From: Crossaster papposus
Taxonomy: Eukaryota > Echinodermata > Asteroidea > Velatida > Solasteridae
Length of the DNA stretch: 64,000 bases
Direction of reading: 5' to 3'
Assembly (NCBI GenBank): GCA_037893245.1
Contig: JBAIAA010000117.1
Coordinates: 806,001-870,000 of the forward strand
Shown here: positions 1 to 14,386 of the stretch, piece by piece
Position numbering within the stretch: the stretch's first letter is position 1
Layout: every line of letters starts with the position of its first letter
The notes under the pieces: generated by a model
Seen by the model: the letters and a program-made list of their open reading frames with translations, nothing else
Database searches by the model: none
Told to the model about the DNA's origin: nothing
Program-made: the position numbers and the translations under genes

Positions 1-3000
1 AGCGCTCAATGAGCCTAACAAACACTTTTCGGTTTTTTTCACCGTCAGAACACAAAATGGACATCCAACGCTCCCAAATGTTCTATAGCGCTCAATGAGT
101 CTAACAAACACTTTTCAGGTTTTTTAACCGTCAGAACACGAAATAGACTTCCAACGCTCCCAAATGGTCGATAGCGCTCAATGAGCGTAACAAACACTTT
201 TCGGTTTTTCTCACTGTCAAAACACCGAATGGACTTTCAACACTCCCAAATGCTCTATAGCGCTCAATAAGCCTAACAAACACTTTTCGGTTTTTTTCAC
301 CGCCAGAACACCAAATGAACATCCAACGCTCCCAAATGGTCTATAGCGCTCAATGAGCCTAACAAACACTTTTCGGTTTTGTTCACCATCAGAACCCAAA
401 ATTGACTTCCAACCCTCCCAAATGGTCTATAGGCCTCAATGAGCCTAACAAACACTTTTTAGTTTTTTTCACCGTCAGAACACCAAATGGACATCCAACG
501 CTCCCAAATGTTCTATAGCGCTCAATGAGCGTAACAAACACTTTTCGGGTTTTGTTCACATCAGAACACGAAATGGACTTCCAACGCTTCCAAATGGTCT
601 ATAGAGCTCATTGAGCCTAACAAACACGTTTCGGTTTTTTTCACGGTCAGAACACGAAATGGACTTCAAATACTCCCAAATGGTCTATAGACCTCAATGA
701 GCCTAACAATCACTTTTCGGTTTTGTTCACCATCAGAACCCAAAATTGACTTCCAACACTCCCAAATGGTCTATGGGCCTCAACGAGCCTAACAAACACT
801 TTTCGGGTTTTTTTCACCGTCAGAACACAAAATAGACTTCCAACGCTCCCAAATGGTCGATAGCGCTCAATGAGCGTAACAAACACTTTTCGGTTTTTCT
901 CTCTGTCAAAATACCGAATGAACTTTCAACACTCCCAAATGCTCTATAGCGCTCAATAAGACTAACAAACACTTTTCGGGTTTTTTCACCGCCAGAACAC
1001 CAAATGGACATCCAACGCTCCCAAATGGTCTATAGCGCTCAATGAGCCTAACAAACACTTTTCGGTTTTGTTCACCATCAGAACCCAAAATTGACTTCCA
1101 ACCCTCCCAAATGGTCTATAGGCCTCAATGAGCCTAACAAACACTTTTCGGTTTTTCACACTGTCAAAACACCGAATGGACTTTCAACACTCCCAAATGC
1201 TCTATAGCGCTCAATAAGCCTAACAAACACTTTTCGGGGTTTTTTTACCGTCAGAACACAAAATAGACTTCCAACGCTCCCAAATGGTCTATAGAGCTCA
1301 TTTAGCCTAACAAACACTTTTTGGTTTTTTTCACCGTCAGAACACCAAATTGACATCGAACGCTCCCAAATGTTCTATAGCGCTAAATGAGCCTAACAAA
1401 CACTTTTCAGGTTTTTTAACCGTCAGAACACGAAATAGACTTCCAACGCTCCAAAATGGTCGATAGCGCTCAATGAGCGTAACAAACACTTTTCGGTTTT
1501 TCTCACTGTCAAAACACCGAATGGACTTTCAACACTCCCAAATGCTCTATAGCGCTCAATGAGCCTAACAAACACTTTTCGGTTTTGTTCACCATCAGAA
1601 CCCAAAATTGACTTCCAACCCTCCCAAATGGTCTATAGGCCTCAATGAGCCTAACAAACACTTTTCGGTTTTTTTTAACCGTCAGAACACGAAATAGACT
1701 TCCAACGCTCCCAAATGGTCAATAGCGCTCAATGAGCGTAACAAACCCTTTTCGGTTTTTCTCACTGTCAAAACACCGAATGGACTTTCAACACTCCCAA
1801 ATGCTCTATAGCGCTCAATAAGCCTAACAAACACTTTTCGGTTTTTTTCACCGTCAGAACACAAAATAGACTTCCAACGCTTCCAAATGGTCTATAGCGC
1901 TCATTTAGACTAACAAACACTTTTCGGTTTTTTTCACCATCAGAACACGAAATAGACTTGCAATACTCCCAAATGGTCTATAGGCCTCAATGAGCCTAAC
2001 AAAACACCTTTCGGGTTTTTTCACCGTCAGAACACCAAATGGACATCCAACGCTCCCAAATGTTCTATAGTGCTCAATAAGCCTAACAAACACTTTTCGG
2101 GTTTTGTTCACCATCAGAACACGAAATGGACTTCCAACGCTTCCCAATGGTCTATAGAGCTCATTGAGCCTAACAAACACTTTTCGGTTTTGTTCACGGT
2201 CAGAACACGAAATGGACTTCAAATACTCCCAAATGGTCTATAGACCTCAATGAGCCTAACAAACACTTTTCGGTTTTGTTCACCGTCAGAACACAAAATA
2301 GACTTCCAACTCTCCCAAATGGTCTATAGAGCTCATTTAGCCTAACAAACACTTTTTGGGTTTTTTCACGGTCAGAACACAAAATGGACATCCAACGCTC
2401 CCAAATGTTCTATAGCGCTCAATGAGCCTAACAAACACTGTTCAAGTTTTTTAACCGTCAGAACACGAAATAGACTTCCAACGCTCCCAAATGGTCTATA
2501 GGCATCAATGAGCCTAACAATTTTTTTTCGGGTTTGTTCACCATCAGAACACGAAATGGACTTCCAACGCTCCCAAATGGTCTATAACGCTCAATGAGCC
2601 TAACAAACACTTTTCGGTTTAGTTCACCATCAGAACCCAAAATTGACTTCCAACACTCCCAAATGGTCTATAGGCCTCAATGAGCCTAACAAACACTTTT
2701 CGGGTTTGTTTCACCATCAAAACCCAAAATTGACTTCCAACACTCCCAAATGGTCTTTAGGCCTCAATGAGCCTAACAAACACTTTTTGGTTTTGTTCAC
2801 CGTCAGAACACCAAATGGACATCCAACGCTCCCAAATGTTCTATAGCGCTCAATGAACCTAACAAACACTTTTCGGTTTTGTTCACCGTCAGAACACAAA
2901 ATGGACATCCAACGCTCCCAAATGTTCTATAGCGCTCAATTAGCCTAACAAACACTTTTCAAGTTTTTTAACAGTCAGAACACGAAACAGACTTCCAACG

Positions 3001-3117
3001 CTCCCAAATGTTCTATAGGCCTCAATGAGCCTAACAAACACTTTTTGGTTTTTTTCACCGTCAGAACACCAAATGGACATCCAACGCTCCCAAATGTTCT
3101 ATAGTGCTCAATGAACC
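1..3117. repeat. Satellite A, irregular left segment
   Basis: Monomers here follow no single higher-order period. Partial repeats are visible: roughly 131-400 recurs at 820-1090, offset 689 bp (eight monomers plus one base), with substitutions. One copy near 2520 has its AAACAC segment replaced by a longer T-run. The segment lacks the near-perfect copying seen immediately to its right, so it is either older or simply untouched by recent amplification. No non-satellite sequence is present. Confidence 0.85.
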
Positions 3118-5270
3118 TAACAAACACTTTTCGGTTTTTTTCACCGTCAGAACACAAAATGGACATCCAACGCTCCCAAATGTTCTATAGCACTCAATGA
3201 GCCTAACAAACACTTTTCAGTTTTGTTCACCATCAGAACCCAAAATTGACTTCCAACGCTCCCAAATGTTCTATAGCGCTCAATGAACCTAACAAACACT
3301 TTTCGGTTTTTTTCACCGTCAGAACACAAAATGGACATCCAACCCTCCCAAATGTTCTATAGCGCTCAATGAGCCTAACAAACACTTTTCAGGTTTTTTA
3401 ACCGTCAGAACACGAAACAGACTTCTAACGCTCCCAAATGGTCTATAGCGCTCAATAAGCCTAACAAAACACTTTTCGGGTTTGTTCACCGCCAGAACAC
3501 CAAATGGACATCCAACGCTCCCAAACGGTCTATAGCGCTCAATGAGCCTAACAAACACTTTTCGGTTTTGTTCACCATCAGAACCCAAAATTGACTTCCA
3601 ACACTCCCAAATGGTCTAAAGGCCTCAATGAGCCTAACAAACACTTTTCGGGTTTGTTTTACCGTCAGAACACAAAATATACTTCCAACGACCCCAAATG
3701 GTCTATAGAGCTCATTTAGCCTAACAAACACTTTTTGGTTTTTTTCACCGTCAGAACACCAAATGGACATCTAACGCTCCCAAATGTTCTATAGCGCTCA
3801 ATGAGCCTAACAAACACTTTTCGGGTTTTTTCACCGTCAGAACACGAAATAGACTTCCAACGCTCCCAAATGGTCGATAGCGCTCAATGAGCCTAACAAA
3901 CACTTTTCGGTTTTGTTCACCATCAGAACACGAAATGGACTTCCAATACTCCAAAATGGTCTATAGACCTCAATGAGCCTAACAAACACTTTTCGGTTTT
4001 GTTCACCATCAGAACACCAAATGGACATCCAACGCTCCCAAATGTTCTATAGTGCTCAATAAGCCTAACAAACACTTTTCGGGTTTTTTCACCGTCAGAA
4101 CACAAAATAGACTTCCAACGCTCCCAAATGGTCTATAGAGCTCATTTAGCCTAACAAACACTTTTTGGTTTTTTTCACCGTCAGAACACCAAATGGACAT
4201 CTAACGCTCCCAAATGTTCTATAGCGCTCAATGAGCCTAACAAACACTTTTCGGGTTTTTTCACCGTCAGAACACGAAATAGACTTCCAACGCTCCCAAA
4301 TGGTCGATAGCGCTCAATGAGCCTAACAAACACTTTTCGGTTTTGTTCACCATCAGAACACGAAATGGACTTCCAATACTCCAAAATGGTCTATAGACCT
4401 CAATGAGCCTAACAAACACTTTTCGGTTTTGTTCACCATCAGAACACCAAATGGACATCCAACGCTCCCAAATGTTCTATAGTGCTCAATAAGCCTAACA
4501 AACACTTTTCGGGTTTTTTCACCGTCAGAACACAAAATAGACTTCCAACGCTCCCAAATGGTCTATAGGGCTCATTTAGCATAACAAACACTTTTCGGGT
4601 TTTGTTCACCATCAGAACACGAAATGGACTTCCAACGCTTCCAAATGGTCTATAGAGCTCATTGAGCCTAACAAACACTTTTCGGTTTTTTTCACGGTCA
4701 GAACACGAAATGGACTTCAAATACTCCCAAATGGTCTATAGACCTCAATGAGCCTAACAAACACTTTTCGGTTTTGTTCACCATTAGAACCCAAAATTGA
4801 CTTCCAACACTCCCAAATGGTCTATGGGCCTCAATGAGCCTAACAAACACTTTTCGGGTTTTTTTTACCGTCAGAACACAAAATAGACTTCCAACGCTCC
4901 CAAATGGTCTATAGAGCTCATTTAGCCTATCAAACACTTTTTGGTTTTTTCACCCTCAGAACACAAAATGGACATCCAACGCTCCCAAATGTTCTATAGC
5001 GCTCAATGAGCCTAACAAACACTTTTCAAGTTTTTTAACCGTCAGAACACGAAATAGACTTCCAACGCTCCCAAATGGTCGATAGCGCTCAATGAGCGTA
5101 ACAAACACTTTTCGGTTTTTCTCACTGTTAAAACACCGAATGGACTTTCAACACTCCCAAATGCTCTATAGCGCTCAATATGCCTAACAAACACTTTTCG
5201 GGTTTTTTCACCGTCAGAACACAAAATAGACTTCCAACGCTCCCAAATGGTCTATAGAGCTCATTTAGCC
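3118..5270. repeat. 2153-bp tandem duplication of satellite A, copy 1
   Basis: A block of 25 monomers (plus 3 bp) followed immediately by a second copy. Left of 3118 the monomer reads CAATGAACC, whereas left of the second copy it reads CATTTAGCC, which fixes the start to within a few bases. It contains the nested 430-bp duplication at 3695-4554. Translations of the shadow frames are the same in both copies apart from one residue. Confidence 0.9.
3695..4554. repeat. Nested 430-bp (five-monomer) tandem duplication
   Basis: Two copies of exactly five monomers, 3695-4124 and 4125-4554. The edges show as TATAGAGCTCATTTAGCC starting both copies and TATAGGGCTCATTTAGCA ending the second. The same pair sits in the second 2153-bp copy at about 5848-6707, so the 430-bp event is the older one. 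A single copy of the five-monomer unit lies near 9330-9740 and may represent the state before duplication. Confidence 0.88.
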
Positions 5271-7423
5271 TAACAAACACTTTTCGGTTTTTTTCACCGT
5301 CAGAACACAAAATGGACATCCAACGCTCCCAAATGTTCTATAGCACTCAATGAGCCTAACAAACACTTTTCAGTTTTGTTCACCATCAGAACCCAAAATT
5401 GACTTCCAACGCTCCCAAATGTTCTATAGCGCTCAATGAACCTAACAAACACTTTTCGGTTTTTTTCACCGTCAGAACACAAAATGGACATCCAACCCTC
5501 CCAAATGTTCTATAGCGCTCAATGAGCCTAACAAACACTTTTCAGGTTTTTTAACCGTCAGAACACGAAACAGACTTCTAACGCTCCCAAATGGTCTATA
5601 GCGCTCAATAAGCCTAACAAAACACTTTTCGGGTTTGTTCACCGCCAGAACACCAAATGGACATCCAACGCTCCCAAACGGTCTATAGCGCTCAATGAGC
5701 CTAACAAACACTTTTCGGTTTTGTTCACCATCAGAACCCAAAATTGACTTCCAACACTCCCAAATGGTCTAAAGGCCTCAATGAGCCTAACAAACACTTT
5801 TCGGGTTTGTTTTACCGTCAGAACACAAAATATACTTCCAACGACCCCAAATGGTCTATAGAGCTCATTTAGCCTAACAAACACTTTTTGGTTTTTTTCA
5901 CCGTCAGAACACCAAATGGACATCTAACGCTCCCAAATGTTCTATAGCGCTCAATGAGCCTAACAAACACTTTTCGGGTTTTTTCACCGTCAGAACACGA
6001 AATAGACTTCCAACGCTCCCAAATGGTCGATAGCGCTCAATGAGCCTAACAAACACTTTTCGGTTTTGTTCACCATCAGAACACGAAATGGACTTCCAAT
6101 ACTCCAAAATGGTCTATAGACCTCAATGAGCCTAACAAACACTTTTCGGTTTTGTTCACCATCAGAACACCAAATGGACATCCAACGCTCCCAAATGTTC
6201 TATAGTGCTCAATAAGCCTAACAAACACTTTTCGGGTTTTTTCACCGTCAGAACACAAAATAGACTTCCAACGCTCCCAAATGGTCTATAGAGCTCATTT
6301 AGCCTAACAAACACTTTTTGGTTTTTTTCACCGTCAGAACACCAAATGGACATCTAACGCTCCCAAATGTTCTATAGCGCTCAATGAGCCTAACAAACAC
6401 TTTTCGGGTTTTTTCACCGTCAGAACACGAAATAGACTTCCAACGCTCCCAAATGGTCGATAGCGCTCAATGAGCCTAACAAACACTTTTCGGTTTTGTT
6501 CACCATCAGAACACGAAATGGACTTCCAATACTCCAAAATGGTCTATAGACCTCAATGAGCCTAACAAACACTTTTCGGTTTTGTTCACCATCAGAACAC
6601 CAAATGGACATCCAACGCTCCCAAATGTTCTATAGTGCTCAATAAGCCTAACAAACACTTTTCGGGTTTTTTCACCGTCAGAACACAAAATAGACTTCCA
6701 ACGCTCCCAAATGGTCTATAGGGCTCATTTAGCATAACAAACACTTTTCGGGTTTTGTTCACCATCAGAACACGAAATGGACTTCCAACGCTTCCAAATG
6801 GTCTATAGAGCTCATTGAGCCTAACAAACACTTTTCGTTTTTTTTCACGGTCAGAACACGAAATGGACTTCAAATACTCCCAAATGGTCTATAGACCTCA
6901 ATGAGCCTAACAAACACTTTTCGGTTTTGTTCACCATTAGAACCCAAAATTGACTTCCAACACTCCCAAATGGTCTATGGGCCTCAATGAGCCTAACAAA
7001 CACTTTTCGGGTTTTTTTTACCGTCAGAACACAAAATAGACTTCCAACGCTCCCAAATGGTCTATAGAGCTCATTTAGCCTATCAAACACTTTTTGGTTT
7101 TTTCACCCTCAGAACACAAAATGGACATCCAACGCTCCCAAATGTTCTATAGCGCTCAATGAGCCTAACAAACACTTTTCAAGTTTTTTAACCGTCAGAA
7201 CACGAAATAGACTTCCAACGCTCCCAAATGGTCGATAGCGCTCAATGAGCGTAACAAACACTTTTCGGTTTTTCTCACTGTTAAAACACCGAATGGACTT
7301 TCAACACTCCCAAATGCTCTATAGCGCTCAATATGCCTAACAAACACTTTTCGGGTTTTTTCACCGTCAGAACACAAAATAGACTTCCAACGCTCCCAAA
7401 TGGTCTATAGAGCTCATTTAGCC
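5271..7423. repeat. 2153-bp tandem duplication of satellite A, copy 2
   Basis: Directly abuts copy 1. The one difference I found is TTTTCGGTTTT near 4680 against TTTTCGTTTTT near 6833, so identity appears above 99.9 percent, though I compared it by eye and through translations. Copy 2 ends near 7423: copy 1 continues into its neighbour with CGG followed by seven T, copy 2 with CGGGTTTTG. Such identity in an array whose neighbouring monomers differ at many sites means a very recent event, or an assembly duplication. Confidence 0.9.
5848..6707. repeat. Nested 430-bp tandem duplication, second occurrence
   Basis: The same five-monomer pair as 3695-4554, carried here by the 2153-bp duplication at a constant offset of 2153 bp. 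I saw no difference between the two occurrences in the parts I compared. Confidence 0.87.
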
Positions 7424-9687
7424 TAACAAACACTTTTCGGGTTTTGTTCACCATCAGAACACGAAATGGACTTCCAACGCTTCCAAATGGTCTGTAGAGC
7501 TCATTGAGCCTAACAAACACTTTTCGGTTTTTTTCACGGTCAGAACACGAAATGGACTTCCAATACTCCAAAATGGTCTATAGACCTCAATGAGCCTAAC
7601 AAACACTTTTCAATTTTTTTCACCATCAGAACCCAAAATTGACTTCTAACACGCCCAAATGGTCTATGGGCCTCAATGAGCCTAACAAACACTTTTCGGG
7701 TTTTTTTTACCGTCAGAACACAAAATAGACTTCCAACGCTCCCAAATGGTCTATAGCGCTCATTTAGCCTAACAAACACTTTTCGGTTTTTTTCACCGCC
7801 AGAACACGAAATGGACTTCTAACGCTTCCTAATGGTCTATAGAGCTCATTGAGCCTAACAAACATTTTTCGGTTTTTTTCACGGTCAGAACACGAAATGG
7901 ACTTCCAATACTCAAAAATGGTCTATAGACCTCAATGAGCCTAACAAACACTTTTCGGTTTTGTTCACCATCAGAACCCAAAATTGACTTCTAACACGCC
8001 CAAATGGTCTATGGGCCTCAATGAGCCTAACAAACACTTTTCGGATTTTGTTTACCGTCAGAACACAAAATAGACTTCCAACGCTCCCGAATGGTCTATA
8101 GCGCTCATTTAGCCTAACAAACACTTTTCGGTTTTTTTCACCGCCAGAACACCAAATGAACATCCAACGCTCCCAAATGTTCTATAGTGCTCAATGAGCC
8201 TAACAAACACTTTTCGGGTTTTTTCACCGTCAGAACACAAAATAGACTTCCAACGCTTCCAAATGGTCTATAGCGCTCATTTAGCCTAACAAACACTTTT
8301 CGGGTTTTTTCACCATCAGAACACGAAATGGACTTCCAATACTCCCAAATGATCTATAGGCCTCAATGAGCCTAACAAAACACTTTTCGGGTTTTTTCAC
8401 CGTCAGAACACCAAATGGACATCCAACGCTCCCAAATGTTCTATAGTGCTCAATAAGCCTAACAAACACTTTTCGGTTTTTTTCACCGTCAGAACACAAA
8501 ATAGACTTCCAACGCTCCCAAATGGTCTATAGAGCTCATTTAGCATAACAAACACTTTTCGGGTTTTTTCACGGTCAGAACACGAAATGGACTTCCAATA
8601 CTCCAAAATGGTCAATAGACCTCAATGAGCCTAACAAACACTTTTCGGTTTTGTTTACCATCAGAACCCAAAATTGACTTCTAACACGCCCAAATGGTCT
8701 ATGGGCCTCAATGAGCCTAACAAACACTTTTCGGGGTTTTTTTACTGTCAGAACACAAAATAGACTTCCAACGCTCCTAAATGGTATATAGCGCTCATTT
8801 AGCCTAACAAACACTTTTCGGTTTTTTTCACCGCCAGAACTCGAAATGGACTTCTAACGCTTCCAAATGGTCTATAGAGCTCATTGAGCCTAACAAACAT
8901 TTTTCGGTTTTTTTCACGGTCAGAACACGAACTGGACTTCCAATACTCCAAAATGGTCTATAGACCTCAATGAGCCTAACAAACACTTTTCGGGTTTGTT
9001 TTACCATCAAAACCCAAAATTGACTTCCAACACTCCCAAATGGTGTATAGGCCTCAATGAGCCTAACAAACACTTTTTGGTTTTGTTCACCGTCAGAACA
9101 CCAAATGGACATCCAACGCTCCCAAATGTTCTATAGCGCTCAATGAACCTAACAAACACTTTTCGGTTTTTTTCACCGTCAGAACACAAAATGGACATCC
9201 AACGCTCCCAAATGTTCTATAGCGCTCAATGAGCCTAACAAACACTTTTCAGGTTTTTTAACAGTCAGAACACGAAACAGACTTCCAACGCTCCCAAATG
9301 TTCTATAGGCCTCAATGAGCCTAACAAACACTTTTTTGTTTTTGTCACCGTCAGAACACCAAATGGACATCCAACGCTCCCAAATGTTCTATAGCGCTCA
9401 ATGAGCCTAACAAACACTTTTCGGGTTTTTTCACCGTCAGAACACGAAATAGACTTCCAACGCTCCCAAATGGTCGATAGCGCTCAATGAGCCTAACAAA
9501 CACTTTTCGGTTTTGTTCACCATCAGAACACGAAATGGACTTCCAATACTCCAAAATGGTCTATAGACCTCAATGAGCCTAACAAACACTTTTCGGTTTT
9601 GTTCACCATCAGAACACCAAATGGACATCCAACGCTCCCAAATGTTCTATAGTGCTCAATAAGCCTAACAAACACTTTTCGGGTTTT
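7424..9687. repeat. Satellite A, irregular segment with unit fragments
   Basis: Monomers of several classes without a clean period. Some are shared with distant blocks: about 8820-8960, carrying the rare GAACTCG variant, matches about 14425-14570 at an offset near 5606 bp, and about 9330-9740 matches the 430-bp unit at 3695. The segment looks like a mosaic of older higher-order units broken by unequal exchange. No gene or other element seen. Confidence 0.82.
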
Positions 9688-12600
9688 TTCACCGTCAGAA
9701 CACAAAATAGACTTCCAACGCTCCCAAATGGTCTATAGAGCTCATTTAGCATAACAAACACTTTTCGGGTTTTGTTCACCATCAGAACACGAAATGGACT
9801 TCCAACGCTTCCAAATGGTCTACAGAGCTCATTGAGCCTAACAAACACTTTTCGTTTTTTTTCACGGTCAGAACACGAAATGGACTTCAAATACTCCCAA
9901 ATGGTCTATAGACCTCAATGAGCCTAACAAACACTTTTCGGTTTTGTTCACCATTAGAACCCAAAATTGACTTCCAACACTCCCAAATGGTCTATGGGCC
10001 TCAATGAGCCTAACAAACACTTTTCGGGTTTTGTTTACCGTCAGAACACAAAATAGACTTCCAACGCTCCCAAATGGTCTATAGAGCTCATTTAGCCTAT
10101 CAAACACTTTTTGGTTTTTTCACCCTCAGAACACAAAATGGACATCCAACGCTCCCAAATGTTCTATAGCGCTCAATGAGCCTAACAAACACTTTTCAAG
10201 TTTTTTAACCGTCAGAACACGAAATAGACTTCCAACGCTCCCAAATGGTCGATAGCGCTCAATGAGCGTAACAAACACTTTTCGGTTTTTCTCACTGTTA
10301 AAACACCGAATGGACTTTCAACACTCCCAAATGCTCTATAGCGCTCAATAAGCCTAACAAACACTTTTCGGGTTTTTTCAACGTCAGAACACAAAATAGA
10401 CTTCCAACGCTCCCAAATGGTCTATAGAGCTCATTTAGCCTAACAAACACTTTTCGGGTTTTGTTCACCATCAGAACACGAAATGGACTTCTAACGCTTC
10501 CAAATGGTCTATAGAGCTCATTGAGCCTAACAAACATTTTTCGGTTTTTTTCACGGTCAGAACACGAAATGGACTTCCAATACTCCAAAATGGTCTATAG
10601 ACCTCAATGAGCCTAACAAACACTTTTCGGTTTTGTTCACCATCAGAACCCAAAATTGACTTCTAACACGCCCAAATGGTGTATGGGCCTCAATGAGCCT
10701 AACAAACACTTTTCGTGTTTTTTTTACCGTCAGAACACAAAATAGACTTCCAACGCTCCCAAATGGTCTATAGCGCTCATTTAGCCTAACAAACACTTTT
10801 CGGTTTTTTTCACCGCCAGAACACCAAATGAACATCCAACGCTCCCAAATGTTCTATAGTGCTCAATGAGCCTAACAAACACTTTTCGGGTTTTTTCACC
10901 GTCAGAACACAAAATAGACTTCCAACGCTTCCAAATGGTCTATAGCGCTCATTTAGCCTAACAAACACTTTTCGGGTTTTTTCACCATCAGAACACGAAA
11001 TGGACTTCCAATACTCCCAAATGATCTATAGGCCTCAATGAGCCTAACAAAACACTTTTCGGTTTTTTTCACCGTCAGAACACAAAATAGACTTCCAACG
11101 CTCCCAAATGGTCTATAGAGCTCATTTAGCATAACAAACACTTTTCGGGTTTTGTTCACCATCAGAACACGAAATGGACTTCCAACGCTTCCAAATGGTC
11201 TACAGAGCTCATTGAGCCTAACAAACACTTTTCGTTTTTTTTCACGGTCAGAACACGAAATGGACTTCAAATACTCCCAAATGGTCTATAGACCTCAATG
11301 AGCCTAACAAACACTTTTCGGTTTTGTTCACCATTAGAACCCAAAATTGACTTCCAACACTCCCAAATGGTCTATGGGCCTCAATGAGCCTAACAAACAC
11401 TTTTCGGGTTTTGTTTACCGTCAGAACACAAAATAGACTTCCAACGCTCCCAAATGGTCTATAGAGCTCATTTAGCCTATCAAACACTTTTTGGTTTTTT
11501 CACCCTCAGAACACAAAATGGACATCCAACGCTCCCAAATGTTCTATAGCGCTCAATGAGCCTAACAAACACTTTTCAAGTTTTTTAACCGTCAGAACAC
11601 GAAATAGACTTCCAACGCTCCCAAATGGTCGATAGCGCTCAATGAGCGTAACAAACACTTTTCGGTTTTTCTCACTGTTAAAACACCGAATGGACTTTCA
11701 ACACTCCCAAATGCTCTATAGCGCTCAATAAGCCTAACAAACACTTTTCGGGTTTTTTCAACGTCAGAACACAAAATAGACTTCCAACGCTCCCAAATGG
11801 TCTATAGAGCTCATTTAGCCTAACAAACACTTTTCGGGTTTTGTTCACCATCAGAACACGAAATGGACTTCTAACGCTTCCAAATGGTCTATAGAGCTCA
11901 TTGAGCCTAACAAACATTTTTCGGTTTTTTTCACGGTCAGAACACGAAATGGACTTCCAATACTCCAAAATGGTCTATAGACCTCAATGAGCCTAACAAA
12001 CACTTTTCGGTTTTGTTCACCATCAGAACCCAAAATTGACTTCTAACACGCCCAAATGGTGTATGGGCCTCAATGAGCCTAACAAACACTTTTCGTGTTT
12101 TTTTTACCGTCAGAACACAAAATAGACTTCCAACGCTCCCAAATGGTCTATAGCGCTCATTTAGCCTAACAAACACTTTTCGGTTTTTTTCACCGCCAGA
12201 ACACCAAATGAACATCCAACGCTCCCAAATGTTCTATAGTGCTCAATGAGCCTAACAAACACTTTTCGGGTTTTTTCACCGTCAGAACACAAAATAGACT
12301 TCCAACGCTTCCAAATGGTCTATAGCGCTCATTTAGCCTAACAAACACTTTTCGGGTTTTTTCACCATCAGAACACGAAATGGACTTCCAATACTCCCAA
12401 ATGATCTATAGGCCTCAATGAGCCTAACAAAACACTTTTCGGTTTTTTTCACCGTCAGAACACCAAATGGACATCCAACGCTCCCAAATGTTCTATAGTG
12501 CTCAATAAGCCTAACAAACACTTTTCGGTTTTTTTCACCGTCAGAACACAAAATAGACTTCCAACGCTCCCAAATGGTCTATAGAGCTCATTTAGCATAA

Positions 12601-14386
12601 CAAACACTTTTTGGGTTTTGTTCACCATCAGAACACGAAATGGACTTCCAACGCTTCCAAATGGTCTATAGAGCTCATTGAGCCTAACAAACACTTTTCG
12701 GTTTTTTTCACGGTCAGAACACGAAATTGACTTCCAATACTCCAAAATGGTCTATAGACCTCAATGAGCCTAACAAACACTTTTCGGTTTTGTTCACCAT
12801 CAGAACCCAAAATTGACTTCTAACACGCCCAAATGGTCTATGGGCCTCAATGAGCCTAACAAACACTTTTCGGTTTTTTTTTACCGTCAGAACACAAAAT
12901 AGACTTCCAACGCTCCCAAATGGTCTATAGAGCTCATTTAGCCTATCAAACACTTTTTGGTTTTTTCACCCTCAGAACACAAAATGGACATCCAACGCTC
13001 CCAAATGTTCTATAGCGCTCAATGAGCCTAACAAACACTTTTCAAGTTTTTTAACCGTCAGAACACGAAATAGACTTCCAACGCTCCCAAATGGTCGATA
13101 GCGCTCAATGAGCGTAACAAACACTTTTCGGTTTTTCTCACTGTTAAAACACCGAATGGACTTTCAACACTCCCAAATGCTCTATAGCGCTCAATAAGCC
13201 TAACAAACACTTTTCGGGTTTTTTCACCGTCAGAACACAAAATAGACTTCCAACGCTCCCAAATGGTCTATAGAGCTCATTTAGCCTAACAAACACTTTT
13301 CGGGTTTTGTTCACCATCAGAACACGAAATGGACTTCTAACGCTTCCAAATGGTCTATAGAGCTCATTGAGCCTAACAAACATTTTTCGGTTTTTTTCAC
13401 GGTCAGAACACGAAATGGACTTCCAATACTCCACAATGGTCTATAGACCTCAATGAGCCTAACAAACACTTTTCGGTTTTGTTCACCATCAGAACCCAAA
13501 ATTGACTTCTAACACGCCCAAATGGTGTATGGGCCTCAATGAGCCTAACAAACACTTTTCGTGTTTTTTTTACCGTCAGAACACAAAATAGACTTCCAAC
13601 GCTCCCAAATGGTCTATAGCGCTCATTTAGCCTAACAAACACTTTTCGGTTTTTTTCACCGCCAGAACACCAAATGAACATCCAACGCTCCCAAATGTTC
13701 TATAGTGCTCAATGAGCCTAACAAACACTTTTCGGGTTTTTTCACCGTCAGAACACAAAATAGACTTCCAACGCTTCCAAATGGTCTATAGCGCTCATTT
13801 AGCCTAACAAACACTTTTCGGGTTTTTTCACCATCAGAACACGAAATGGACTTCCAATACTCCCAAATGATCTATAGGCCTCAATGAGCCTAACAAAACA
13901 CTTTTCGGGTTTTTTCACCGTCAGAACACCAAATGGACATCCAACGCTCCCAAATGTTCTATAGTGCTCAATAAGCCTAACAAACACTTTTCGGTTTTTT
14001 TCACCGTCAGAACACAAAATAGACTTCCAACGCTCCCAAATGGTCTATAGAGCTCATTTAGCATAACAAACACTTTTCGGGTTTTGTTCACCATCAGAAC
14101 ACGAAATGGACTTCCAACGCTTCCAAATGGTCTATAGAGCTCATTGAGCCTAACAAACACTTTTCGGTTTTTTTCACGGTCAGAACACGAAATGAACTTC
14201 CAATACTCCAAAATGGTCTATAGACCTCAATGAGCCTAACAAACACTTTTCGGTTTTGTTCACCATCAGAACCCAAAATTGACTTCTAACACGCCCAAAT
14301 GGTCTATGGACCTCAATGAGCCTAACAAACACTTTTCGGGTTTTTTTTACCGTCAGAACACAAAATAGACTTCCAACGCTCCCAAA
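9688..14386. repeat. Satellite A higher-order repeat, 1380/1466-bp unit
   Basis: Copies lie at about 9688-11067 and 11068-12447 (both 1380 bp, 16 monomers), 12448-13913 (1466 bp, 17 monomers) and a partial copy to about 14386. The third copy is longer by one 86-bp monomer near its start (about 12463-12548). Each unit includes the ordered core cassette: GATAGCGCTCAATGAGCG, CTATAGCGCTCAATAAG, TAGAGCTCATTTAG, TAGAGCTCATTGAG, TAGACCTCAATGAG, TATGGGCCTCAATGAG. The first two copies are almost identical; the third differs at a modest number of sites. Confidence 0.88.
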
